Shown here piece after piece: positions 31,649-42,300 of a DNA stretch of 64,000 bases. The first letter of the stretch is position 1, and every line of letters starts with the position of its first letter. Below the pieces are notes generated by a model. That model made no database searches. It was not told where the DNA came from and saw nothing but the letters and a program-made list of their open reading frames with translations. Location of the stretch: NCBI GenBank assembly GCA_033064195.1, contig JARBJD010000099.1, positions 1 to 64,000 on the forward strand. Direction: 5' to 3'. Source of the DNA: Blattamonas nauphoetae. Lineage: Eukaryota; Preaxostyla; Oxymonadida. The position numbers and the translations under genes are program-made.

Positions 31649-32248
31649 CTAGTAGAAGATATAGTCACCGTTTTGTCTCAGAAAAGCCAAAAAGTCTTCA
31701 TAAGTGATTTCTTCATCATCGTCACTAGAAAAAGGAAAAATTCTCATGAAAACAATAAACTTTGCCATTTGTTCAAATAGATCGAGAAACATATCATCTG
31801 TTAGGTCGATTGTTACCATGCTGAGTGCATTTTGGAGTTGTCGTTTTGAGATTGTATTTCCTTGGGTCCCTGCAATAATGCGGAAAATATGTCTGATTCG
31901 ATCTTCAAAAGATGTCTGATTCATGCACAGTGCCAATACTTCGAGATATTTTTGGAGATTAATCCCGTACGTATTTGATTTGAGTTCTTCACTTACCTGC
32001 TCGTTTGGCTCGTATCCAAGCTGTTATAAAGTGAGAGAGAAGGCGAGCATTGGTTAAAGAACATTTGTTTCAAACCAGTTTCCAGGCTTGGAAAGCTTGT
32101 TCTTTTGTGATGAGTCCATCACGATCGGTATCAATCATTTTGAATAACTGGGAATTTACGCGAGGAACAGAGAATGAAATATGGAAGCCTGAATACATAC
32201 ACTGGATGCATTCGATTTTTGTTCTTCGGTTAATGAGGAATGAGCCAT
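31649..32248 (-). CDS. Calmodulin-like EF-hand protein
   Basis: Four exons (32201-32248, 32076-32147, 31761-32020, 31649-31724) with introns of 53, 55 and 36 bp give 151 aa, the size of calmodulin. It starts MAHSSLTEEQKSNASS, like the calmodulin TEEQ start. The first EF-hand is canonical (FKMIDTDRDGLITKEQAF, loop D-T-D-R-D-G-L-I-T-K-E-Q). The other three positions are degenerate (NTYGINLQKYLEVLA; GTQGNTISKRQLQNAL; DDDEEITYEDFLAFL), so probably only one or two sites bind calcium. It is a divergent member of the calmodulin/centrin group; target and location are unknown. The splice model is supported by clean phase joins and family length. Confidence 0.85.
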
Positions 32249-32418
32249 GGACAAGATGATTGTTTGAGAATGGGCTTTCAACTCCTGTTTCAAAAAATGA
32301 ACGTAAAATCAAGATAAATCAAGAGTAATGAAGAAAAAAGGGCTTTGACAAAGTTTATACGTATTGAAGAATGCAACAAACAGGATAAAGAGGTGAAGAA
32401 CGATCTTTGCGAAGTTGT

Positions 32419-33916
32419 TCAACGCTTGGCTTTCTTATTCTTCAAAATAACAAACCCATCGTCGTCAACCTTGAGGCGGAGACAAGTTCCTTGTATGATG
32501 AGAGAGAAGAGGTGGATTAAGTAGAAGACGAATATGGAGATGATGACTGTGAGAGTCCAGTCCATATTTTGGAGGAAGACTTGAAGAATAGATTCTATCA
32601 TCTGATTCACAGATTCGATGATGGAGGCACTGACCAAAATGTCACAAGAACACGTGGTCCCATTTTTATTTGGGTCTCTATCGAGGAGGGCTTTATGGCA
32701 ATTTGGGAGCGTGCCGTTTGTGCAAAGCTGAGTCATGAGCTCCTTGGTGACATTTCCGCAAGATCCTGCTGAAAACGGCTGATTCCCAGCGACACCACAA
32801 CCAGATGCGATGAATGTGGCACAAAGTTCGCTTAGTGTGTCCGAGAAGAAAAAAGCGAAGATAATAATGGCAAAGAACACTGCAAGGAGAAGACCGATAA
32901 GAATTGCATTCACACAGCTGGGTTTCGTTGATTTACGAACAATGATGGCTGAGATCATCCCCCAAAGTCCAAACACAAACATCAGAAGAGAGACCAGAAG
33001 TAGAAGAATGAACAATGTGAAATAAGATCTGATGAGGACAAATTGATTGAATCCGATGATGCTGAAAACGAACGCAATTATACCACTCAGTGCCAAAAGG
33101 AGAGAGGCCAATCCATTGAAGAGTTGCACGGATTTATGACATGTGAGGAGAGCCATCAAGAATAATATCCCTGGAATGAAAACAGCTCCAATCCCAATGA
33201 TGAAAAGCCCCCATTGAAGTTTGGTGAGGCTGAGGAGCATTGATATGAAAAGATTCATGAATGATGGGACAGAAGATTTATTGTCATTGAAAATCTGATT
33301 GAGTCTGGTCATTTCAGAATCGAAACGGGCCGAGGAGAACATGATTGGGAATGAGACGATGATTGAGGAGATTGTTGTGAGGAGCAGGATGTAGAAATAA
33401 GGAGTGAGAAAGATAAGTTTGTAGGGTTTCACCAAAAATTTGTGAGAGTTACTCGTTTTTGGGAGTTTAGGTTTGACAGTTTGTTTGTACATGAAAGGAT
33501 CTTCGTCATCCTCGTCCTCTTCGTTCTCTTCTTCGGAATCATCCTCGTCCCTGTCTATGACCGTGAGATCATCCTCCTCGAATCGAGATTTTATGTACCT
33601 GAAGGATGAACATGATAGAAACGATTTCTTGTTGAATGGTTAAATACAAACCCTGAACCGAACATTCCATAGATGCTCACAACAGTTAAGATGACACATA
33701 AGACCACAAAAACGACGCTATAAGGTAATAACTTGTAGACTACCTTTCCAGCAACGATAGACAGGGCGATTAAAGTGATTCCAAGAAGTACGTAGATGAT
33801 GTTCACAAATTTGAAGCAGCAGATGCAGCATTTCCTCGGATATGGATCATCTACCAAATATAAAGGATGCAGTAAGCTCTAGAAAAGAATTTCAAACCAT
33901 AGCAACAATTAACCAT
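32419..33916 (-). CDS. Tetraspanin-like membrane protein, about eight TM helices
   Basis: Three exons (33898-33916, 33652-33850, 32419-33598; introns 47 and 53 bp) give 465 aa. The start MVNCCYDDPYPRKCC followed by KFVNIIYVLLGITLIALS is the typical tetraspanin N-terminus with membrane-proximal cysteines. Two TM helices precede an acidic cytosolic stretch (EEENEEDEDDEDP). Six more hydrophobic helices follow, with a Cys-rich extracellular-type loop (LCATFIASGCGVAG, GSCGNVTK, TLPNCHK, TTCSCDIL) before the last helix. This is about twice the four helices of ordinary tetraspanins, as if a two-helix piece or a second unit had been added. The strict CCG motif of the large loop is absent. It is likely a plasma-membrane or endosomal organiser; partner unknown. 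Confidence 0.75.
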
Positions 33917-34042
33917 CGAGTTTGAAAATAGACCCCATAAACTGGATTCATGGAGAGAGAACGTCGGCTTCGTTGGAACAATCATCTCGAAAAAGACAAC
34001 AGAAACGCCAGAAACAAGTGAAGTGAGTAACTTAACAGCATT

Positions 34043-34902
34043 TTAGCTCCAGTAGCCGAGTCCGAAATTTTTGGTAATAATTTGAACAATGAGGACAATC
34101 GCAAGAATGATAATGACAATCCATAAGACACAAGATCCACGACTCTTTCGACTCACGACCCTCATTCGGTCAGTCTGGACAGAATGAAAAGAAAGAGATA
34201 GACCGTCGATTGTGTCCGTCCTTGTGTTCGAGCTCCATGCTCGGTGACATTATCAATCAGTTTATCCTGAAGGGCTAACACAAGAAATGAATGAACGAGG
34301 AGAGATACTTAATTCTTGATCAACTATAGTCGCTCCTTGCTTGGCTCTTTGCATGTTTGCGTGGTAGAGATCAAGGAGGCCATCTTGTGCTGGAGATATT
34401 GACTTGATAAGAACAAAAAAAGAAACTCTCGATTGTTTGATCGAACGACATCACCATATCTTGATTAGTCATCCCTCTTGTCTGTTCTGTCTCCGTCGCG
34501 TCGAATCGGGCGGAACCTGTGATGAGGGCATCTCTGAGATAGAATGAATGAGATCAAAGACAACCGTCCCTCTGAAAGAATTTGTGCTTCAGTGAGCTTT
34601 GTCTTTTGTTCAGCTTCATTGACTCCGTTATCGAGTTTTGTCAGTTTTGAGCCATATACTTGAGCATCCTTTTTTTGGATTCTACCGCTATCTTCAAGTG
34701 TTCGCAGATCACTCCGAAGTTGATTGATTGTGTTTTTGAGTTTGGATAGATTGGTAATATTCCTTGTGTGAGCAGTCGCAAAGATTTTCCGGTCTTGTCC
34801 TCCTTTAATCCCAGCTATTCGTTCATTAATCGATCGTACTGTTTTACGAAGATTATCTGACGCATCTTCGAAGATCGAATCCCACTCTTCTCGGGAAGTC
34901 AT
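34043..34902 (-). CDS. Q-SNARE, Qc-like, C-terminal anchor
   Basis: Five exons, the first two being 34565-34902 and 34455-34533 (introns 31 and 52 bp), then three short exons down to 34043. The N-terminal helical region (MTSREEWDSIFEDASDNL, LKNTINQLRSDLRTLEDSG) is followed by a SNARE motif (DGLLDLYHANMQRAKQGA, VDQEL, LQDKLIDNVTEH) with a glutamine in the expected central layer. After a short linker (MRVVSRKSRGSC) comes a single TM helix (VLWIVIIILAIVLIVQII). It would act in membrane fusion on an endomembrane. The balance of features favours a Qc SNARE (syntaxin-8/SYP7-like), but Qb (Vti1/NPSN) is not excluded. It starts 52 bp from the divergent RBM34 gene. Confidence 0.82.
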
Positions 34903-34954
34903 TTCTAAATGAAAAAAGTTTGGGTTCCTCCATGATCAGACCCACACATTTCAG

Positions 34955-36281
34955 ATGTCAGAATCAGACACATCCTATTCTGAAGGAGAATACGATGATT
35001 TCAATAGATCCATTCTTGATGATGATCTAAAACAGCGAGACGGGATTTTGCATTCAGATGACGATGAATCTGAACCTTCAAAGGATATCTCAACTGATTC
35101 TGAACCAGAGGAAGCTATCTCAAAAAGGGAAAGAAAACAGAAAAAACCTCGCAATTTAGATCAGGATAAATCAACTGTTTTCATCGGCAACCTTCCAGTG
35201 TTGTTCACTGAGAAAGTTTCATTTTTCTCTCCCATCCACTTTATCATCTCTATTGTGTCTAGCAAGTCAAAAAAATCTTTTCATCTCTTGCTCCTGTCCA
35301 ATCTCTCCGATTTCGTTCCGTTCCAGTCGACCCATCATCGAAAATGCCTCGACGAGCAGCAGTCATCACAAAGACACTTGCTGAAGTACTTTTTCTCTTC
35401 CATCACAGTTGTATAGGGAGCTTCGACAAAAAATTGTTACGTTGTTTTAAAAAATTCAGAGGATGTCGCATCGGTTGTGGATCATTTCAGTTCGAGTGAA
35501 GCCCGGACTGTTCTCGGTGGCCCTTTTGTTCGAGTGACCCCTGCTGAGTCGAAAGTCTCTCTCTCTCATTCTGACACCTTTCATCTGAACCGTAGGACAT
35601 CGACCATAAACACTCGGTATTTGTTGGACACATCCCGTTCAGTCTGTTCTCTCTTTCCACACACAGTATGTTTCTCAGATGCCACCGAAGAAGAACTTTA
35701 CAATCATTTTGCATCTTTTGGGGAGATTCACAATGTTCGGATTGTCAAGGATAAAGTCACACGAAAAGGAAAGGGCTTTGGCTTCATCACCTTCGAAGTA
35801 TTCTCTTTCCTGAATTGCTATTTCTTCTCGCAGGACGACCTTTCTGTTATTGCGGCGTTGTCCTTAAACGGATCGCAGATGGGGGGTGTGAGACTGCTCC
35901 GCTTCATTGTCCCCCTTTTTAGACCAGCAGCTCCGAGTCACCCGAGCGATGCACCCGAAGAAGGCGAAAAAGGGGCTCGCTAATCAACCTCCATCCAAAC
36001 ACCCCCAACCACGTGGCCGGCAAGCAACTCCATCGCAGAAGTCGACTCGAAGCTCCACGTCACGGTCACAGTCAGCTCCAATTGTGAAGACGAAGCGCAC
36101 GGAGTCAGCCTCGGGCGAAAAAGTGTTCAGCTCATTCTTCGAGGGGATTCATGCAAAGAAAGGAACTAAGTTTGATGTCTCTGAGGGAAAGAAAAGAAAG
36201 AAGAACAAAGATGTTCACAGTAAAGAACGAAGAAATAAACATGAAAAGAAAGAAAAAAGAAAAGAAAAGAAGAAGTCTTGA
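34955..36281 (+). CDS. RBM34: RBM34/Nop12-like nucleolar RNA-binding protein
   Basis: Seven exons (34955-35215, 35263-35385, 35417-35554, 35596-35641, 35679-35797, 35834-35885, 35923-36281) with introns of 31-47 bp give 365 aa. An acidic N-terminus leads into RRM1 (STVFIGNLPVLF as RNP2; VQSLRFRSVPV; RRAAVITKTL; NCYVVLKN). RRM2 follows (HSVFVGHIPF as RNP2; DKVTRKGKGFGFITFE as RNP1; LRVTRAMHPKK at the end). The C-terminus is Lys-rich (KKRKKNKDVHSKE and onward), fitting a nucleolar protein. Nop12/RBM34 relatives act in large-subunit ribosome maturation. The RRM1 motif RAAVI-x-K matches the family's RKVAVI block. Each intron removal restores an RRM strand, which makes the model firm. Confidence 0.88.
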
Positions 36282-36595
36282 TGAACTCTTCATCATCGAC
36301 AACTTACAGGCCTCTGACCTGATCACACTTAACAGAGTTCGCAGAATTGTCGAAAAGCACAGAAAATACGACAATCCACTTCACGATAGTCATGAATTCA
36401 ATTTTATGAAATAAGACAAACATGCATCGATAAATAGACTACTGAACAGTTCAGTCTCCCTGAACCTTACTACCCATTACTATTTTTCTTTCATCCTGTT
36501 TCACTCATCTCGAACAAATTCACAAATTCAATCACCTCTCCTGGATATAATCTTTCATTTCTTTTCGTTTCTTTATCCAGTAACAGCAATACAAA
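36282..36595. other. Intergenic region upstream of MLH1
   Basis: About 314 bp, pyrimidine-rich toward the right. No recognisable promoter motif and no RNA gene. A pyrimidine tract ending ttatccag just before the MLH1 ATG could be a 5'-UTR splice acceptor. Confidence 0.4.
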
Positions 36596-39292
36596 ATGAC
36601 TGGAAAGATTCATCGTCTCGACCCGACCACTTACAACAGAATCGCGGCAGGTGAGATTATCCACAGACCTGCCAATGCTCTCAAGGAAATGATGGAAAAT
36701 AGCCTTGATGCGGGGGCTACTTCTATCAACGTCACGATCAAGGATGGTGGGATCAAACTATTGCAGATTAGAGATGATGGTTCGGGAATTCACATGGATG
36801 ATCTCAAAATTATTTGTGAACGGTTCACAACGAGTAAACTGACCAAATTTGATGATCTATCCAACCTCCAAACCTTTGGATTTCGAGGTGAAGCCCTCGC
36901 ATCAATTTCTCACATTGCTCACCTTTCGATTACTTCATTGGAAAGAGGAAGCACCATTGCGTATTGTGCGTCATATCTTGATGGGAAAATTCTAAATCCA
37001 GAAACATCACCACGTCCATGTGCCAGTATCCCTGGAACAGTCATCACAGTTGAGGATCTCTTCTACAATATGCTTGCTCGGAAAAATGCTCTGTCATCTC
37101 CAAGCGAGGAACAAGCACGTTGTGTTGAAGTCGTTTCTCATTACGCGATCCATTATCCACGTGTTTCTTTCACTCTTCGAAAACAGAACGAACAAGTTCC
37201 ATTAGTTGCCACACAGGCAAGAAATGCACATGGTACATCTGCCACAGATTCAGACCTCTTCAAACTTGAGATTCACCCTATCCGTTCGGTGTTTGGAACC
37301 AACCTCTCCCGCGAGGTCGTGTTTGTGGAGCACAGGATCTCTGACCCCATCATGTGCGAGATACACGGATATGTTTCACAACCATCATATCATTCCCATC
37401 GAGGCCTCTACATTTTCTTCATTAACAATCGTCTTGTGGACTGCACCCCTCTCAAAAGGGCTGTCGACGATATCTATCGGAAGGAGTTCTCTCTCCCGCG
37501 CGGGTGCCATCCATTTGTGTCTCTTTCTCTCTTCTTTCCACAACCAGACTGTGTTGATCACAACGTTCATCCCGCAAAGTCAGAAGTCCACTTCTTGCAC
37601 GAAGAGAGGATCATCGGAATTGTGACGAACGTAATCAAAGAGAAGTTGCTGGCTGAGCAGAAAGAGAAGACCTTCCACGTGGACAACATAATTGCGTCGC
37701 AGGGTGTCTCAGACTTACCGCAGCGGAGACAGCCTGAGACGGAGAAACGCCGCAAAACCGATTTCCAGACACTCCTCTCCCCGCCCACCTCAACCCCTCC
37801 CAACATTCTCAGCGACGGCATCCTTTCACCGCGACAACCGAGCCAATCTGACGACAGCAGCTCCTCTCGACCTCGGCTGACACTCTTCCGCCAGTCCAGT
37901 GACATCGTCTCGCCGCACCTTCTCTCTCCACAGCGGCCCTCGCCATCGAGGATGGTTCGAACTGACCACACACAAACCCCAAACTCTCTTGACCGCTTTT
38001 TTCAGAAAGAGGGAAGCAGCCGAGCAGGAGGAGATGCAGATCAGGATGGAAAGGTGAAGCGGGGCTTTGATGAGCAGGAACTTGACCGTCACGCTGAGAA
38101 GAGGGTCATGTCAAACCCGTCGCTTGCATCTCCGATCCGCTCAACCTTCACGCAACTCACCAACCTCGAAATCAAAGCATTCCTCCTTCTCTTTCATTCC
38201 TTCTCCACCACACTCCATCCTCTCAACGCACTTGTCTCTGATCTCCCTTCGTGGTGCCGGACTGTCCGATCACAGCCTTCCGAAGCCCTTGTCAGCCTCC
38301 TCCGTGTGGGCGTGCTGGTCGGGTTCGTGAACTGGGAACACATCCTTTTCCAGAGCGGAACAGGACTCGTCCTCGCCAACCTCTGCTCAGTCGGGCAGGA
38401 GATGATGTTACAAGCCATCTTTTCGAGCGTTTTGAATGTCATTGCAGACCGAGCTCGGCAGGGGAGACCAGACGACGTGGAGAAGAAGAAGCCCGAGTTC
38501 ATTGCCCTCTCCCCCAGCGTCAGTGTTGTATCGACCCTCTTCACTGCCGTGACTGTTCTTCAGGAGTCAGCGGCCGGTCGAGTCCTTCTGGGCATGGACA
38601 GTGACCTGACTGGCGAGGATCCGGCGTCGATGAAGCTCGACGAGGAAGAGATGCGAGGCATTGCGGCGGGTGGTGCTCGACGATTGTGGGAGAACCGAGC
38701 GATTCTCGAACGCTGCTTCGGAGTTGTGCTGCGCAGCGAAGGCGGGAGGATCAAAAACGGAGTGGGAGACAAAGACGAGGAGGATCAAATGGACCGTGTT
38801 CATCTCGTCGCCATTTCCGAGACCATCCCCGGCTTCACTCCTGATCTGTCGGTTCTTCCTCTCGTTCTGCTCCGCCTCACTGTTGAGGTGGAGTGGGAGC
38901 AATTGGATGTTTCTGGAGCGGCGAGTGAACGAGCAGCCGTTGAACAGATCAGTCGCGTTCTGAGTTCGATTGCCCATCAACTCTGTGGCCTCTTCTTCAT
39001 TCCTCGAGAAGACGAGGAGTCAATGGCTCGGCGGAAGCTTGCTCGACTGAAACAGCACGGCAAATCAGGAAGCACACTCGGCATCGACGAAGCTGCCCTC
39101 GCTCAACCTTCGAACGGCAGCAGATACAGTTTTGGCTCTCTCCCAGAACCAAAATTCCGGAATCAACTCCAACACATCTTCATTCCCTATGTTTTCAAAC
39201 ACCTTGTTCCCCCTTTATCGTTCGAGACTGATGGGTCGATTACTCAAATAGCTGACATGAACAGATTCTACAAAGTATTTGAGCGTTGTTGA
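36596..39292 (+). CDS. MLH1: DNA mismatch repair protein MLH1
   Basis: A single exon of 898 aa. The N-terminal GHKL ATPase is intact: KEMMENSLDAGAT (catalytic Glu31 and Mg-binding Asn35), RDDGSGI at 59-65 and FGFRGEALASI at 94-104. The transducer domain follows, with FINNRLVDC and VDHNVHPAKSEVHFL (conserved MutL loop). A Ser/Pro-rich linker joins the C-terminal dimerisation domain, which ends exactly in FYKVFERC, the invariant MLH1 C-terminus that completes the partner's endonuclease site in MLH1-PMS heterodimers. At 898 aa it is longer than human MLH1 (756 aa); the excess lies in the linker and in C-terminal insertions. It acts in the nucleus after MutS mismatch recognition. The next gene starts 90 bp downstream on the same strand. 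Confidence 0.97.
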   Translation: MTGKIHRLDPTTYNRIAAGEIIHRPANALKEMMENSLDAGATSINVTIKDGGIKLLQIRDDGSGIHMDDLKIICERFTTSKLTKFDDLSNLQTFGFRGEALASISHIAHLSITSLERGSTIAYCASYLDGKILNPETSPRPCASIPGTVITVEDLFYNMLARKNALSSPSEEQARCVEVVSHYAIHYPRVSFTLRKQNEQVPLVATQARNAHGTSATDSDLFKLEIHPIRSVFGTNLSREVVFVEHRISDPIMCEIHGYVSQPSYHSHRGLYIFFINNRLVDCTPLKRAVDDIYRKEFSLPRGCHPFVSLSLFFPQPDCVDHNVHPAKSEVHFLHEERIIGIVTNVIKEKLLAEQKEKTFHVDNIIASQGVSDLPQRRQPETEKRRKTDFQTLLSPPTSTPPNILSDGILSPRQPSQSDDSSSSRPRLTLFRQSSDIVSPHLLSPQRPSPSRMVRTDHTQTPNSLDRFFQKEGSSRAGGDADQDGKVKRGFDEQELDRHAEKRVMSNPSLASPIRSTFTQLTNLEIKAFLLLFHSFSTTLHPLNALVSDLPSWCRTVRSQPSEALVSLLRVGVLVGFVNWEHILFQSGTGLVLANLCSVGQEMMLQAIFSSVLNVIADRARQGRPDDVEKKKPEFIALSPSVSVVSTLFTAVTVLQESAAGRVLLGMDSDLTGEDPASMKLDEEEMRGIAAGGARRLWENRAILERCFGVVLRSEGGRIKNGVGDKDEEDQMDRVHLVAISETIPGFTPDLSVLPLVLLRLTVEVEWEQLDVSGAASERAAVEQISRVLSSIAHQLCGLFFIPREDEESMARRKLARLKQHGKSGSTLGIDEAALAQPSNGSRYSFGSLPEPKFRNQLQHIFIPYVFKHLVPPLSFETDGSITQIADMNRFYKVFERC

Positions 39293-39382
39293 ACGATAAT
39301 GCGATTATTTCATATTAATTTTTCTCTTCATTTGATTAACACTTCACGTTATTCTTGTTTCAGAGATCATCCCATCACTGCT

Positions 39383-42300
39383 ATGGATCAGGCTTCAGAG
39401 ATCAAGAAGTATCGATGTGACGTTTTCTCAGGACCACTGATCAATCGAGAACAGGTTGAACGTCTATTAACCGAAGAAATGTCCGATAAAACGATTACTA
39501 TCAAATCTGTGCGTGTTCTTTTGGATTTCTTCGCCGTTGACAGTGTGATTTTATGCTTTTCAACAATTTTTTCAAAACCAATCGTTTCACAACCCTGTAG
39601 CTCTCCGTGTTATTCAGGTTGAGAAAGAATCAATCACAGAATCCCACGTAGCAATTTTGTGCTTCTCTCTACACGAGAAAGACACACTTCTTTCGCTTGT
39701 TCAAGTTTGTATTGATATTATCTTCCATTGTACTCGTTCTTAATGTTCTTTGACCACACTCATCTTGCGACAAACCGAGCATTTATCTTCATTGTTTCAT
39801 CGACCTTTACTCCTAATTCTCGAACAGATTGCTCATCAAATCAGGCAACAAGATAGCAGAATCCCGATTATTTTGATGGGTCTTGATTCAGATATTTGGC
39901 ATGACGAAGATGCTCTCCAGCAGAATTGGTTGGAGTCTATCCTCCGCCCATCGAATGTACTTACCCATCAACCAGATCCAAATCTCCCTACTCAACTTAT
40001 TACAACGTCTCACCTTTCAATGCGAAAGAAACAAGCTGCACAATCCAAACAAATAGGATTTCTAAAGGAACCTGTCCATTGCCCTGTACTCCCTTCTGAT
40101 ATCGAAATTGTCTTGCGTACTATTGGCGCAGTTGATTGTTTATATCTCCCTGCTTTACCCATCAACATTGATGAAGTCTTTGCAGACAACTGGGAGGAAA
40201 AAAGCGAACCTCGATTCAACGATCCAACCAGAAACCAGTCGAGTCGAGTTGTCACAGAACGAGCTCGACGTATGGGAGAAGAAAGCATTGGATTTGGTGC
40301 TCTTAAAGGGATTGCTGATGTGGGAGAACAGAGTGATGTTTTGATGGAAGAAGAACGCCTCAAAAAGTGGAAATACTCAACCGAAGTTATGACACAAATA
40401 TGCAGAATTGCCATGATGCATTCTTTCACTCAAGAAAAACGGAAGTGGTTTCATGTTTTCAAGAAAAATCCAGATCTACGGCCAGACATAGAATCCTCAC
40501 AAATGATCCCACTATCGCCAAAACGACTCGATCTCCGCTTTAAAGGATTGCTGCAAGTTCCCCCACCAAATAAACTTCCTCCCCATCCTCTTCATAGTCG
40601 AGAAATGATCGAGCATCTCATCGCTGTTTATGAAGGCCGAATTGTTGAGAATATCCTCACAACCTTCAAGCTCCAAAAAATCAACGGAATGGATGGAGTG
40701 AAATCTATTCTTCGCACAACAAAGAAAAAGCAAATTGAAGATCGTGTGAAATTAACAACTGTTGAAGCTGCCCTTCTGGAAGCCATAGAAGAACAGACCC
40801 AGCAAGACGAGGCAAACAATGCAGCTGGAGCAACACCATCTGGCCGAGTAAGAGCATTTTCTGTTACAAGTTCCCCAAGTACGATCAAGGTCAATGCTCC
40901 ACAGATTGCTGGTGCCAACACAACAGGAACAGATCCAACCCTCACCTCAAGCACAGATAAATTACTCCCACAGACCCAGCAGTCCGATGGACAGACACCC
41001 AACACGGATACCCAACAAGGTACTGTGGAGCCCCTGTGTCTCTTACGAGTGGAGAATCTCCCAGTCAAGCCTTCCCAACTCTGCCCCGAACTCGACCTGT
41101 CTTATAATGCTATCGTTGCCCTCCCTGAGGAGCATCTTGCCCAATTCAATCATGTTGTTTACCTCAATCTCAGCTTCAATGGCCTCACATCTCTTCCAAA
41201 TTCCCTCGCTGCCCTCAAATCTCTCAAACGACTCTCTCTCGGATCCAACTTTTTTGCATCTTTCAACACTGTGCTCCCCGCTTCACTCATCTCACTCAAC
41301 CTCTCAAGTAACCTGCTCAACGAGCACTCCATCTTCACCAGAACCACTCCTCCGAACTTGGAAGAGATCGATCTCTCCTTCAACGTCCTCAAAGATGTGT
41401 GCCCTCTTCTTTCTCATCCCTTCCTGTCAGATCCCGGACTCCATTCTGAAGATAAACACCCTCCTCTCGCTCACCCTCACCGGGAATCAAATCACTGTCC
41501 TGTCTCCCGTCGTCGATAAATGCTTCCCCGAGCTCCTTCATCTTGGCTTGGCTGGCAACCATCTTCAGTCGATCCCCGCCTCGACGAAGATCCCTTCGCT
41601 GATGTCCCTCTCAATAGAGTACAACCAGCTCGTGGAAGTGCCCATGCATTCCTTCTTCCACAAAGCCAAACAGAAACACGTCTCGCTTGTTGGAAACTTC
41701 CTCGCTCAACTTCCTGCCAACCTTTCGTTCTGGCAGTTTGTCACCTTCCTGGACCTCTCTGAGAACAAGCTGAACAGCCTTCCCGACGGCATCTCAGCCT
41801 GCGCCAACCTCGAAGTGCTTCTCCTCAAACGAAACCTGTTCACGAAACTTCCCGAACACTTAGACAACGTTCCCAAACTGTCATATCTCGATGTCAGCTT
41901 CAACAAGCTGGTTTTGCTGGCAGCCACCAAAATCAACCTGGGAAAGACGATCACAGTCTTGAACCTCTCTGGAAACGAATTGGTTGCGCTTCCCAATCAG
42001 CTCAGTATGCATTTTTGTACACAATCAACCATCTTCTCTCATTTTCGTAGATAATCTCACATCTCTCAGTCGCCTGATCGTTTCCGACAATTTGCTGCAA
42101 GTCATCCCCGAATCACTCGCATCTTGCGACCACCTTTCGTATGTCGACGTGTCGAAGAATCCGTTCATTGCTCCACCGCCCAACCTTCTCTCGTCTCACG
42201 AAATCAAAATCAAATTTGCCAAGTCTGTCTCTTTTTGTCCTCATCTTCCAGCACTCCTCTCTCCGACCGTCTCGATGGAATCACCGAAGCGAGTGTGAAG

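Noticed and set aside
33879-33897. A 19-bp intron with start MNPVYGVYF for the tetraspanin-like gene
   Set aside because: A 47-bp intron (33851-33897) with start MVNCCYDDPYPRKCC gives a typical tetraspanin N-terminus in frame.
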